Made by a program: the position numbers and the translations under genes. The notes beneath the pieces are model-generated. The model had not been told where the DNA came from and did no database searches. It saw only the letters and a list, made by a program, of their open reading frames with translations. Positions 48,097 through 58,118 of a stretch of DNA of 64,000 nt are shown here, piece by piece; the first letter of the stretch is position 1, and each line of letters opens with the position of its first letter. The DNA is from Solen grandis (lineage: Eukaryota; Mollusca; Bivalvia; Adapedonta; Solenidae). The DNA lies in contig CM037781.1 of NCBI GenBank assembly GCA_021229015.1, positions 64,406,839 to 64,470,838 of the forward strand, given 5' to 3'.

Positions 48097-48993
48097 CAGG
48101 GCTACAGATGAGGTTTTGGGTAATTTGGGTGTTTACTCATCAACTGTTCAAGGAATTGGGTTTTCACATTTTAATTGAGTAATTAAAATAAGGTTACTCC
48201 ATCAAATTAAGCTAATTGTTTGTTTGTTTTTCTCAATTTGGAATTGAAATAACAGTACATGTACTTACTGGTATATGCGCCTGCTGTTCTTGTATGCAAC
48301 TATGTCCATTTAACAATTATAATATGCAGGATTTATCATTAGCTCCTCAAAAATTAAAATTGAACACATTCAATCTTTTTTTGATCATTTAGCACTTTTA
48401 GCTATTAAATTTAAATACAAACTATTTACTGGCTAACATGTTTGGTTAAAATGGAATTGGATGCTATCGACTCTACCACTGTCGTGCTTTTTTTTTGCAG
48501 AACTTCGTCTGACAACCTCGGTGCCGCTACAGATGATTTCAGCTTCCAGGTCGTATATTATTCGCGACAAATGCCTGATGTTTGGTTTGCATGCAGTGTC
48601 AGGTCTCCTTAAGTTTTTTTTGTTTTTTTTAACGTTTACCCTTTTTTCCTGCCTTGTGTAATTATCTTAGAAGCAAACGAATAGAAAAACGTCAGATGAA
48701 CGAATAAGACAGACTGGATTTATGTTTTATTTGAATGGGACCCAAAGTAGGAAATTACCGGAAATCGTTTGCAGTCTATTTTGCGGATTCACAAGTAACC
48801 AAAGTAAGTAAAACATATACGAGTATTTGTAAACATCACTCGGTTTGATAATGTTGCGTACCTTTAATGTTTTGGACATTTGAGTAATCTAAACTTTTAA
48901 TTGCTTTTTGGTACGCTAGGATTTTAAAAGAATTGGGTTTTTATCTATCTTATTTGCGTAATTACGCAAATACGCACCTTATCTGTAACCCTG
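48097..48993. mobile_element. 897-bp TIR element with 6-bp target duplication AACAGT
   Basis: The left end is CAGGGCTACAGATGAGGT (48097-48114). The reverse complement of the right end is CAGGGTTACAGATAAGGT (48976-48993), so 16 of 18 terminal bases match. AACAGT lies directly outside both ends (48091-48096 and 48994-48999). This is a DNA transposon structure; a CAGGG start suggests hAT-like ends, but a 6-bp duplication is unusual for hAT (8 bp). No full transposase frame exists, so the copy is non-autonomous. A sequence resembling its right end occurs at 61915-61960. Confidence 0.8.
48501..48602 (+). other. exon-like open segment inside the TIR element
   Basis: A pyrimidine-rich tract ending TTTTTTTTTGCAG (to 48500) is followed by 102 bp open in two frames, ending CAG before GTCTCC. 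One frame reads SDNLGAATDDFSFQVVYYSR, then QMPDVWFACSV. It has a protein-like composition but no recognised family. It may be a relic of the parent element's transposase gene or a captured exon. The donor is weak. Confidence 0.25.
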
Positions 48994-48999
48994 AACAGT

Positions 49000-50434
49000 G
49001 CTGTAAGATTTGTGCAAAAGGAAACAGATTATGGTCCACTAGTAACGTACAAGATAGCAGATTCGAACTTTGAACCTCGATTGAAGCTAGATATTTTATG
49101 ACTTTCCAAGGCACAACGTACTGCTACAATCCAGGAACCATCGAGAAGGATTTACATTAAGTTGTTAGAACTTGCTTCTCAACCAGCGTGAAAAAAAAAC
49201 AGATAAGTTTTGTACAAACCTTAACACGAAACAAATATCCAACTTGTCGTTATTTCATATTCCAATTCTGACCAACACTATCACTGTATAAATCCACTAA
49301 AGTGAATGAAACAAATATGAATTAAACATGTGTTTAAACAGAATCTAAAAATAGATTCCATAACCCGGATGTTGTCACGCGCCAATGTTCATATACTGCA
49401 TAAGGTCAGTACGGGTATGATCCTCAACAATCACTTTCATTATTATTTCATTGGAAGCCAGGTTACGCTGTATGCGTTTTGTCATAAATTATTTATTAGT
49501 GACACTATAAATGCTAGGGTGGCTGTTAGCCGATTTTCTTTTTCTGCTTTAATTTTATATTATTTAAAAGGTAATTATTTTATTACCGTTCGATATACGA
49601 TCTGCAATGGCTCAACTTCATTTTCCGTTCTTTTCAAAGTGGCATTAAGCACACATCACAGTATATCTGAATTATATATGACTTTTAGCACACAATAAAT
49701 TAGATTTACATCTGAATAATATCTGACATCCGTGGTGTCATATTTCCTTAAATGTGGAATTTATTAATAAAACCTTTACATTTTTTGCGCTTGTACTTAT
49801 CTCTGAGAGAGACATTGCATAAAAAATAATATGATTATATATTACAATATGCTGCATTATATTACGAAAGTCGCCATTATATATTGCCAGATAATAATAA
49901 ATTCGTTTGATTACGCCCTGACTGACAAAGTTGAATCTAAATATTGCTTTGCATTATTTAATAATAACAGTTATCCTTATAAGATAACCGGCAGTTACTG
50001 GAGTTCGCTTTTGCCTTTTTTATCTTTTAAAATATGATTGATAAGTGGCGATTAGTATGGTAGTGTTAATATAACACACACCGCTTGGTTACTTCCTTTC
50101 TTGTTGAGCGAGCAAATCGAGTAGGTTATGGGACAATCGAAAATTTGCAAGTTCTTTATGCTTTATAACACCATCATTTTTTAAACAATGTTCTTAACAC
50201 ATATTTAAAGGTTCGCTAGGTTGCTTTCATCGGATGCACTGAATTTGTTCAAGACTTTTACGGATAAGATTGCTTGAAATGCCGGAAAAGTCGGTGTTTT
50301 TTGACCCACTTAGGTTTCGTTCATTTTCCATGATAACGAGTTCGCACATTTGGTACATTATTTATAAATCATTTATTTATAAAAATATTAATTCTAAATT
50401 ATTTTGATCAGTTGAATATTTCAGTAGGCCAGTA
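49000..50434. other. AT-rich stretch without a recognised gene
   Basis: The longest frame, 49330-49698 plus (122 codons), has no internal motifs and an aromatic, Ser and Thr rich composition typical of chance frames in AT-rich DNA. I do not call it a gene. Confidence 0.35.
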
Positions 50435-50560
50435 CTTGCTTCATTGGTCTCTTTACATTGCAGTATTACAATTTCGATATTCCTGTGACAGTTAATTATT
50501 GCTTTATTGGTTTCTTTACATTGCAGAATTATAATTTTGATATTCCTGTGACATTTTATT
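50435..50560. repeat. two direct 63-bp units upstream of the Ngaro-like Gag
   Basis: 'attggtctctttacattgcag' (50443) and 'attggtttctttacattgcag' (50506) start two units that both run to 'gatattcctgtgaca'. Their position just before the Gag frame makes them candidates for part of the 5' terminal repeat of the retrotransposon. Confidence 0.7.
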
Positions 50561-50729
50561 TAATATGTAATTCCAATGAGTCCTGCTCACTACTTTTGAC
50601 ATCTGTTGTGGTGAGATTAATATCGTTAGTATGTTCTACTTTCTCCAATGTTTCTTCTCCACAGTTTAATATTGTTTACATATTTTCTGGTTCTTACTCT
50701 GCCTTTTTCTTTTGTCTTTTCTGAATACA

Positions 50730-51488
50730 ATGCCCAAGTCTAAGAGAGCTAAGCGCCCGTCAGCCAGAGATGCAGCAGCAGCTGTTGCTAGCCAGACGAA
50801 ACATCGACAGCGGACTGTTGCCCCTGCAGCTTCTGGACCTGTACAGAATCCAGGAGCAATCTCTGCTGCCGTTGACAGTGAGGTGTCGACAGGCCCTGAG
50901 ATGGCAGTTCCTGAATTAGCCACTCCCGTAGCAGGCCCAGCTCAGGGTGTAACGGGCAAGCAAGGTAATTCTTTGATATTACATGACAGACACATTGCTG
51001 CCGTGTGCCGTTTGCAGCATTCATGCTGAAACTGGATTTCATGTACCACGATTGTAAAAACCAAAAGCATGTCACCAGTTTGCTGATTTGTACCCAACAT
51101 AAGTGTCACAGCCTGGTTCCCAGAAGGCTAAGTAACTAGAGTTCAGCAATACTGGGGAGATCATAGTAAAATAAGCTCAATCCATTATGGCCATTAATAA
51201 CATGGACAGATGCCTTTTTAGTATATGTTTCCATCTTCTTGCAGGACACAGGAGTAACTTAAATATATGCATACTATAAGAACAGAAGCGGGGCGCCATC
51301 AGGGGTTAGGACGAAAGCATTATGACAAGCAGTTTAGACTGCGATTAGCTGCTGACCCGGTTGGAACATCATTTGCCAATATTGACTTGGAGCTTTGGCT
51401 TTTGTACCAGTCAAGCAAACGTAAATGTTTTGATTTCAATTATCGATCTTGTTCTAGGTCGTTTGTCCATTCAAGCATATATGCTTAA
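50730..51488 (+). pseudogene. Gag-like ORF of the Ngaro-like element, interrupted
   Basis: The start ATG at 50730 begins MPKSKRAKRPSARDAAAAV, a basic N-terminus followed by an Ala/Pro-rich stretch, as in many DIRS/Ngaro Gag proteins. The frame stops at 51029. The second half resumes at 51267 with GRKHYDKQFRLRLAADP, FANIDLELWLLY, then CFDFNYRSC, which resembles the conserved C-terminal Gag region that leads into a Cys/His knuckle; the last Cys/His residues are lost. Between them, CAAG before GTAATT (50964) and TTCTTGCAG (to 51244) look like splice donor and acceptor, but the joined frame soon stops. A middle Gag region appears missing. Confidence 0.7.
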
Positions 51489-51663
51489 ATTGTAGTGCTT
51501 TCCATCCTTCTAGGTAGTGTCTCTCTGGTCGGTCACTTGGGCTGCCTCCTAGGGAGTCTTGGGCAGAGCGGGCGTCTGTAGGCCCAGGGACAGCGCTGGG
51601 GCGTATCTTCCCCTGGAGTGGCGTTTAGTCATAGAAGCCCCCGTGTCACGGGACCGAGGTTCT

Positions 51664-52260
51664 GCCCATTAACACCGAGTTTTTATGTTTCTACTTGGAT
51701 AGGTTTCCAGATAGGGAGGCTGCTTTAATACTTAAGGGTGGCTTTTTAAATGGTTTTCGTTTTGAGTTTGTAGGCAATGTAAGCCAGAGTACTTGAAGAA
51801 AACAATAATAAAGAAGTGGACATGAGTAGATTTGCAGGCCAATTCCAAACAGCCCCATTAAAAGAGTTCAGAATTTCACCCATGGGTTTGCATTTACTTA
51901 TTTATCACATCCAGAGGGGAGTGATGTCAATGATGGGATTAGTGATGACTTGAGCTTAATTAGCTATACTTCTTTCGACAAGTTTTTCGGTATGATATTT
52001 AAATGCGGCGTTGGGGCCGAGATGGCTAAAAGAGACATTAAGTCGGCATTTCGCCTTTTGTCCATTCTGAATTTTGTTTTCAATGGCTAATAATTGAGGA
52101 GGGCAATAATTATTTTATTACCTATGGGATGTAAAGTGTCATTTTCTTTGTTCGAAAAAGGTTCTTCTTTCCTGCGCTGGCTAGTGAAATCCTTGTCAGG
52201 TATAGATAGTCTGGATCTTTTTTTTTTGAGGGGGGGGGGGGAAGAATACGGGTGAAACCT
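51664..52260 (+). pseudogene. reverse transcriptase domain, frameshifted
   Basis: From about 51675 the sequence reads LDRFPDREAALILKGGFLNG, the entry segment of DIRS/Ngaro RT. After a frame change come SDVNDGISDDLSLISYTSFD and then AKRDIKSAFRLL (motif A; catalytic Asp codon 52034-52036). A further shift leads to LPMGCKVSFSLFEK (52118 on), the conserved LPMG block. The motif C region, expected as YLDD, is damaged at about 52203-52222 (SLDLFF) and runs into a T10 then G12 homopolymer. The enzyme would copy the element's RNA; this copy cannot. Confidence 0.88.
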
Positions 52261-53000
52261 TCGATCAGGTTTGTAACATGTTGCAAGTGCCTGTAACCTG
52301 TGAGAAGTCAATTGGTGCAGTTTTAAGCGCTCATGTACGAAGAAAAATTGCCTTAAGAGAGTTCCAGTCACTTGTCGGCAAACTTCCATTTTTCAGTAGA
52401 GCTGTTCGCTCCAGATTGCATTTTAAGACGTTTTTATGAGGCAATAGTTCCTGGTTAGAAGGTCATTCATTGGGTTCGCATTACAAACTTTTTAAAGACA
52501 GGATTTGGGTTTGTGGTTGTTATTTATTGAGAGATTTAATGAGGTGGCTCGTATTCCGTCAGAAAGGTGGTTTGATAGTAACATTTTGCAGCTTTTTACT
52601 GATAGTGCTTGGGCAGCAGGAATGGGTTGTGGTTGTTATTTTCAGAATCATTGGTCCTACTTTGAGTGGTCCCAGGATTGGTGTGTAGAGGAAGTTTTGA
52701 AGGATATTACCTTTTTGGAAATGGTGCCTGTGCTTCTTGCAGCAATCCTGTGGGGTACCAGGATATAAAAAGATCATCTTATATATTGATAACGAGGTTC
52801 TAGTAGCAATAATAAATAGCAAACCACTAAATCGAAGCGTCTGATGCAACTTGTCAGGCAGTTTGTATTGCTTGCCATGGAGTTTGGGGTTGTATTCAAA
52901 GCTATGCATGTCACTTCTAATTCAATTGCTGATTACATTTCTCGGAAACAGTGGGACCGCTTCAGGACAGAGGCTCCAGCTGCAAACAAAGACCCATAAG
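52261..53000 (+). pseudogene. RT connection and RNase H domain, frameshifted
   Basis: The frame from 52240 gives KNTGETFDQV, then RRKIALREFQSLVGKLPFF, the connection segment typical of DIRS/Ngaro. RNase H follows: LQLFTDSAWAAGMGCGCYF (from about 52587; first catalytic Asp in FTDSA), then DITFLEMVPVLLAAILWG with the catalytic Glu. After another shift come LYIDNEVLVAIINSK (third acidic residue) and IADYISRKQWDRFRTEAP near 52930. All core residues are still visible although spread over frames, so decay is moderate. Confidence 0.88.
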
Positions 53001-53016
53001 AAATACCGGAGAGATT

Positions 53017-53945
53017 TCGCTCAATCATTTGCAGGCTGAGTCTGACCGATTGCTGAATGTTTCTTTATCGGAAAATACCAAGATTGCTTATGTCAATGAC
53101 ATGGATAGTTTTGAAAGGTTTCGGGCAAAATATCATTTCACTAAGGTCTGGCCTCCCACCATTGGGAATATTTCCCTTTTCCTAGCTTGGTTGTCATTAC
53201 AGGGATTAACATAAAAACGGCTCAACCTGTACATAAAAGCAATCGGGTTTCATTGCAAGGTTATGAATGTGGAAGACGTTTCTAACAATTACGTGGTCCA
53301 GAAATCATTGGATGGCCACCAGAGGTCAGGCAGGCGTTGTCCAGCCGGTTTGCCAATAACAGTGTAAATCCTACAATCTGTTTTGGCTATTTTGCCTTGT
53401 GTTTGCAGTAACGTCTATGAGATACGTTTATTTACAGCGGCATACTGCCTTGCGTTTTTTCGCTTTTCTTCGCATCAGTGAATTTGCTGTTGTTAGAAAA
53501 AGCAATTATTCGAATGTCACATTTGTCAAACGTTTCATTCGAGGCTGATGGTGGGGCTATTACAATCTTGATTAGGCGTTCGAAAACAGATCAGTGCGGT
53601 TTTGTGTCACACTTGAAACTTTGTCGTACCGGCAAGAGCATATGCCCGGTGATTACAATGCAAAAGTTCCTTGAACAGCGCCCTAATGGGGAAGGGCCGC
53701 GGTTTTGTCATTTAGATAGGACTCCACTTACGCGTTACCAATTTACTGATTTATTAAAGCGTTCGTTATGCAGGTTGCATGTAGATTAACAGTAGCTATT
53801 CTTCCAATTCCTTTCGTACTGGAACAACAACAGCTGCCGCTATGAAGGGCTGTTCTGTAGATGTTATAAAACGCGCAGGCAGATGGCATTCAGACATATT
53901 CCAATTCAGCTTTACGTCATTATATCGGCGTTTCGGTGAAATATA
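53017..53945 (+). pseudogene. tyrosine recombinase domain, frameshifted
   Basis: The N-terminal core-binding part reads LSENTKIAYVNDMDSFERF, then NISLFLAWLSLQGLT. The catalytic part carries FAFLRISEFAVVRKSN (catalytic Arg codon 53471-53473), then RRSKTDQCG, CPVITMQKFLEQRP and LTRYQFTDLLKRSL. The HxxR motif appears as SNSFRTG, so the His is now Asn (53806-53808) while Arg (53815-53817) stays. GRWHSD is kept. The nucleophilic Tyr is probably in RHYIGVS, in a shifted frame (codon 53921-53923). The enzyme would integrate the circular DNA intermediate. Stops at 53215 and elsewhere make it inactive. Confidence 0.88.
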
Positions 53946-54240
53946 TTAATGACAATTTCAATGTTCGGATAATTTGGTCTGAAGTTCTTCCTAGAAGGAA
54001 GTGGCGGCACTCCACCAATATCGCTGCAATGTTGGAAAACGTTGGAACAGTTATGTAGCATCAACTACTTTGAAAATTAATGGGTTTTATTTACGGCATA
54101 CTGATTTAATCGAATTACCAGACAGCTTCTATGCACATGATGGTGTGCATTTGACTTTCTTGGGGATTTGTTTTTTCATTAATCAGATTTCACCAGGGTT
54201 GGGGGCATTTTGTTCAGGTCATACTACTTGTTACAAGTAG
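53946..54240 (+). pseudogene. SGNH hydrolase remnant of the Ngaro-like element
   Basis: Starting about 20 codons after the recombinase Tyr, the sequence reads NVRIIWSEVLPRRKWRHSTN, then, after a frame change, GKRWNSYV, LRHTDLIELPDSFYAHDGVH and LTFLGICFFINQI. The DGVHL motif (54139-54153) is block V of SGNH/GDSL hydrolases, with the catalytic Asp and His. The N-terminal block with the nucleophilic Ser is absent, so this part is deleted or was replaced. The role of the domain in Ngaro elements is unknown. Confidence 0.75.
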
Positions 54241-54720
54241 AATGTTTCGGGGGCATGGTGGTTCCCATTCCCATCCAGCAATCCGTTTTCTTTTTCTCAT
54301 ACTTTGCTGTGTCAAAGGGGGCAATCGACCAGAGTTGGTGCCAGTTAGCAGACAACAAAATATTAACATAGTTCTCAGAATTAATTGTCATTTTGGATGC
54401 ATTTGAATTTGTTCATAGAGTAATACTTTTGTAATTAACATTACATACCTATTTGAAGCCTTTTGGGACAGTTATTGAAGTCTTTTATGGCATGTTTTAG
54501 GTTGAAGCCCTTTGGGGCATATTTGATATTTTGCCTATTTGGGCCTATGCGGATGTGTCAAAGGTCGCAATTTGTCCGGTGTCCGGTTGGTCAAGTGGAC
54601 TTAAAATGTTGCGAATGGGAACCAGGCCCGATCAGTGCCAAACCAGGGGGTAAGATTATGGAAGTGAAATGTGTATTTTGCTGTACTCTTCAATAATACA
54701 TGTATTTGATTTGGTAAATT
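54241..54720. other. 3' untranslated part of the Ngaro-like element
   Basis: Contains three short repeats of 'ttgaagcc(c)tttggg' type (54453-54515) and an inverted pair TGGTTCCCATTC (54258-54269) / GAATGGGAACCA (54613-54624). GTGTCAAAGG occurs twice (54310 and 54556). These are candidate pieces of split terminal repeats but were not resolved. Confidence 0.45.
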
Positions 54721-54766
54721 AATTATTGTCTTACTTAGGTCAGTCAGATGTGGGGTATTACAGCTG

Positions 54767-54901
54767 TATGTGCAAAGGTCCTTTCATGAGCTTCTACGCT
54801 TAGTTTATGCTAGAAATTTGTTATGAATATTGAATAATACTTTCATTAATATTTAGTAAGAAAGCTTAATTTGTTAGTTTTGGTTGGGACCTTTGCACAT
54901 A
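54767..54901. repeat. 15-bp perfect inverted repeat, 105-bp spacer
   Basis: TATGTGCAAAGGTCC at 54767-54781 is the exact reverse complement of GGACCTTTGCACATA at 54887-54901. Either a small MITE or the right terminal structure of the neighbouring Ngaro-like element. Confidence 0.8.
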
Positions 54902-54905
54902 GCAT

Positions 54906-56749
54906 GACGCTGAGCAACTGATTGATTGTCCCCTCGAACCTCCTAATAAATATAAATAATCAGTTTATGGTTTTCCTTATCGATTTACCGGTATATTATA
55001 AGACTTCTACTTGAAAGATTAAAAATTCGTAATCTTATATAGGAAGAAAGAGGTTAATTAGCTCAGTCCTTTTTTAAACCTTATTATTAATCATTAATAA
55101 TAATCGCGATAAAATATCGATTATAGTAAAAACTTATAATTAATGCCAATGATATAAGCGCAAATTGCTCGTTCAATATGTCGATGAACTCTTCTTTTTT
55201 TAATGAATAAACACTTCAACATTTGGCGAATAAAACATAAGATAACATCGTAATACGTGTTTACTATTCTTGCATACTTCGTTTAGATATGATTATTTGT
55301 TGGTTGCTTCTTCGTTTAATTTTTAGACTGGACAGTAGTTTGGGGACTGTGTTTACATGAGAAGACTAACTGTAGTATCTCGCTATTGACAAGTGGTGCA
55401 TTATGTAGAAGTTACAGTTTTTATTCTAAATTTTATGAAATTTACCGCAAGCGACGTGAAACGGAGCGATGCGATGAATACTTAAAAATTAATTATAAAA
55501 GATTACATTACAGTTTGTTACGTACGCCATACAGCTTTGCCTTTGACTCCGGATCATGAACCGTCTCCCGTTTGATTGACAGTTTCACGTGGCCTCCGAG
55601 TGCTTGTCGCGGTGTATATTTTTAATTCTAGCTAACAAAAACATGACGTCATCAGTCGCCGCCGCAACAAGCTCCGCCCATAATGCATCATGTCACGAAA
55701 GCAACATACATCATGACGGACCTCACGGTTTGTCAAATTTTGCATCTCATTTGACGATTAAGAAGAAAAACTGTAAATTAATTTTAGCTACATATATTTA
55801 TTTTGTTGATATTGTTTTTTGGGGTTACTATAATCAATATGCAAAACAAGATAGTCGGTCTCTTTTAGTTCTTAAAACCAGACACATTAAAAACAAATAT
55901 CTTAAATCACAGCGGACTAGTCTCTTTGCAAACTCTATTTTCCCTCGGGACATATTCAGTTTGTTACTTTCCTATATCACATGTTTCAAATACACCGACA
56001 CAAGTCTGACTGCGCAATAGACGATATTGATATATTATTCAAAGTCCATGCCCTACCGTCGAACAGACGAAGATATTTTGTTCGCATGGACAAAATTATC
56101 AAAAACAGATAGCAATAGAGTAAGTGGTTTAAACAGAAATGATGGCCTCGACTAGACAGCCAGACAAATACTGTCAAACGAGCAACAGAGAATGCATCGA
56201 CAAACTCGGGTATTGACATTATTTTGATCAGTGTCAGGGTGACCTTTGAGCGTGAGGAAAAATAGGAACGGTCTGGCACGACCCTAAATTGAAGCTAGCT
56301 CTTCTTCATATCGAATTTGGCTTTTCCCCCCTAACAATGGCCAAAAGAAGACGATGGATAAATAGACTTTCGGGCGGGCAGACATTCAGACAAACGTGAC
56401 GGATCCGAATGTCTGTCGAACGGACTGGCATACGCAGATGTAAATAGATAGATGGATAGGATGGATGGGGAGGAGGGGTGGGACAATATTGCCAGATATT
56501 AGCAATGTATCTGAGCGAGATCGTAATGAACTATTCTACTGTAGATGGGAATGCATCAAACATGCGCCCGAAACATTATAATACAATGTTTTGAATTAAT
56601 AATGTAAAAACGATTAAAAAAAGAAAAAAAAAGAATTCATAAATAACCATTCACTTACAGCTCGTTTCATTAATCAAACATAGAATAGGTACTAAATTAT
56701 TTGTATGTTGGTCATGTTTATTGTATCACTGACATTTCTTATTCATAAA
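54906..56749. other. AT-rich stretch; one unrecognised 143-codon frame
   Basis: The plus frame 55589-56020 lies in a locally G+C-richer patch (55530-55740) and begins MASECLSRCIFLILANKNM. A His/Ser-rich N-terminal third is followed by an AT-encoded hydrophobic stretch. No family motif is seen; I leave it as a candidate only. Confidence 0.3.
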
Positions 56750-56761
56750 CTAGTATAATTT

Positions 56762-57020
56762 GACTTGACTATTGACTTGACTTGACTATTTGATTTTACC
56801 GTCGTTTCGACAGTATTTCTGTCATATAGCGACGTCTAGCTAATTTCAGATGGAGGAAGACCCCGAATGCACGGAGGCATACGGGTAGAACCAACGACCT
56901 ACCGCAAGCCAGCTGGAAGGCTGGAATATCCGAATGACCCTGCCGGGATTCGAACCTATGCGGTGAGGGGCTGAGTGACTGTTTAAGTCAGCGACTTTAC
57001 CCTCTCGGCCACGGAGGCCC
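56762..57020 (-). mobile_element. full-length SINE, family S1, with 12-bp target duplication
   Basis: On the minus strand: head GGGGCCTCCGTGGCCGAGAG, box B in AGGTTCGAATCCCGG, body with 'gctggcttgcggtaggtcg' and 'gtcttcctcc', and tail of CAAGT repeats (on the plus strand 'acttgacttgacta' units). The direct repeat CTAGTATAATTT flanks it (56750-56761 and 57021-57032). This is the cleanest S1 copy in the window. Confidence 0.95.
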
Positions 57021-57032
57021 CTAGTATAATTT

Positions 57033-58118
57033 ACAGTCTATACTAAATTGCGCGAACGTGTGTTAATGTTTAAAACGTCTTTCTTTCAGAATCTATTGGG
57101 AAAGTTCTTTCAACATACAAGAGTGTTCTCTGAAGCATGTGTCACCTGCTGAAGCGTGACGGAAAAGAATGACGGACAGACAGACGGACGAACAGACAGA
57201 CGACGGAAAAGTTATCCCTATGTGTCAACTCTGCATACAACAGGTAATACAAAAAAAAAAAACATCTTTATCGGTGGTTTCTGGATGGGACCAGTGTACT
57301 TTCCGTCCGGGAAAGCCATGAATGATATTTTGTTCCTAACAGGCTTCGAATCCACAACCTTCGGTTCCGCTATGATGTACGCTCCCAACTGATTCCCAGC
57401 TTTACATATGTTTTTCCCCCAAGTTCATTACTGTTTTCAACAATATTTTTTTCTGCTTGATCTGGATGAGTACTTTGCAGGGCCTTTCAGCATATACGCA
57501 ACAGGAGAGAGAGAGAGAGAGAGAGACTGTGTATTTTAATAGTAACTAGTCGCAATGTAGATAATCTTACACTTCTTTTAGGGGGTGAAATCGCGCGTTT
57601 TAATAAATGCCATATCGGGAGCACATATCAGAGTTTAATTAATTAATTAATTAATGTTGTCTTGTTTAAAGATCATTGTATGCCCTCTGTTCGACAGAGA
57701 GGTAGAGCATATTGAAAGGAGTATTAGCAAGACAGAAATTTCCTCATTACAAAAAAAAAGGAAAAATAGAAACTATTGCTCTTTCTTTGGTTTTAACGCC
57801 CAGCCGACAGCATTCTAATAATTTCTGGAAACTGTCTACATGAGACAGACAGAGTGCCATCTCAAGGGAATTCCACGCCGTAAAGACTAGGAGCAGACTC
57901 CCAGTAGTGTATCTACTTCTCAACACCAGAATATGATGGGAACTACATGGTGTTATTATGCATGGTATTATTATCAAGATCTCATCGGCTGATGTGGAAA
58001 TGATTCGTGACTGATGGACTAGTTACACTAAAAATCAATAATGACAGACTAATATTGCGGGTTCTAGGCTTTGTAACACACTTCGCACATAGACTCGTTT
58101 CTACTACTTTTAGTGTCG
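57033..58118. other. non-coding stretch with a (GA)n tract
   Basis: A GACGGACAGACAGACGG-type tract lies at 57165-57210, and (GA)n at 57502-57526. A segment at 57340-57365 resembles a lone tRNA box B on the minus strand and may be a worn SINE. No gene is supported. Confidence 0.45.

Larger units (their letters stand above)
50435..54905 (+). mobile_element. Ngaro-like tyrosine-recombinase retrotransposon, decayed but nearly full length
   Basis: Domain order on the plus strand is Gag, reverse transcriptase, RNase H, tyrosine recombinase, then an SGNH hydrolase remnant. The recombinase after RT/RNase H is the Ngaro arrangement; in DIRS elements it typically overlaps or precedes RT and a methyltransferase follows. 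SGNH hydrolase domains are known from some Ngaro elements. These elements replicate through RNA and are thought to insert as circles by recombinase instead of by a DDE integrase. Every domain here has frameshifts or stops, so the copy is dead. The outer limits are approximate: a direct 63-bp repeat on the left and a 15-bp inverted repeat on the right are the best candidates, and split direct repeats were not confirmed. Confidence 0.85.

Noticed and set aside
49330..49698. 122-codon frame as a gene
   Set aside because: No motif, no splice or promoter context, composition as expected for AT-rich chance frames.
50665..51075. Minus-strand frames opposite the Gag region
   Set aside because: Shadows of the Gag frame, with no motifs of their own.
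54463..54696. 77-codon frame after the hydrolase remnant as an extra retrotransposon gene
   Set aside because: Lies on short internal repeats in the 3' untranslated part and carries no motif.
57156..57392. TDGQTDRR-type frame
   Set aside because: Arises from a GACAGACGGACG simple tract common in mollusc repeats.
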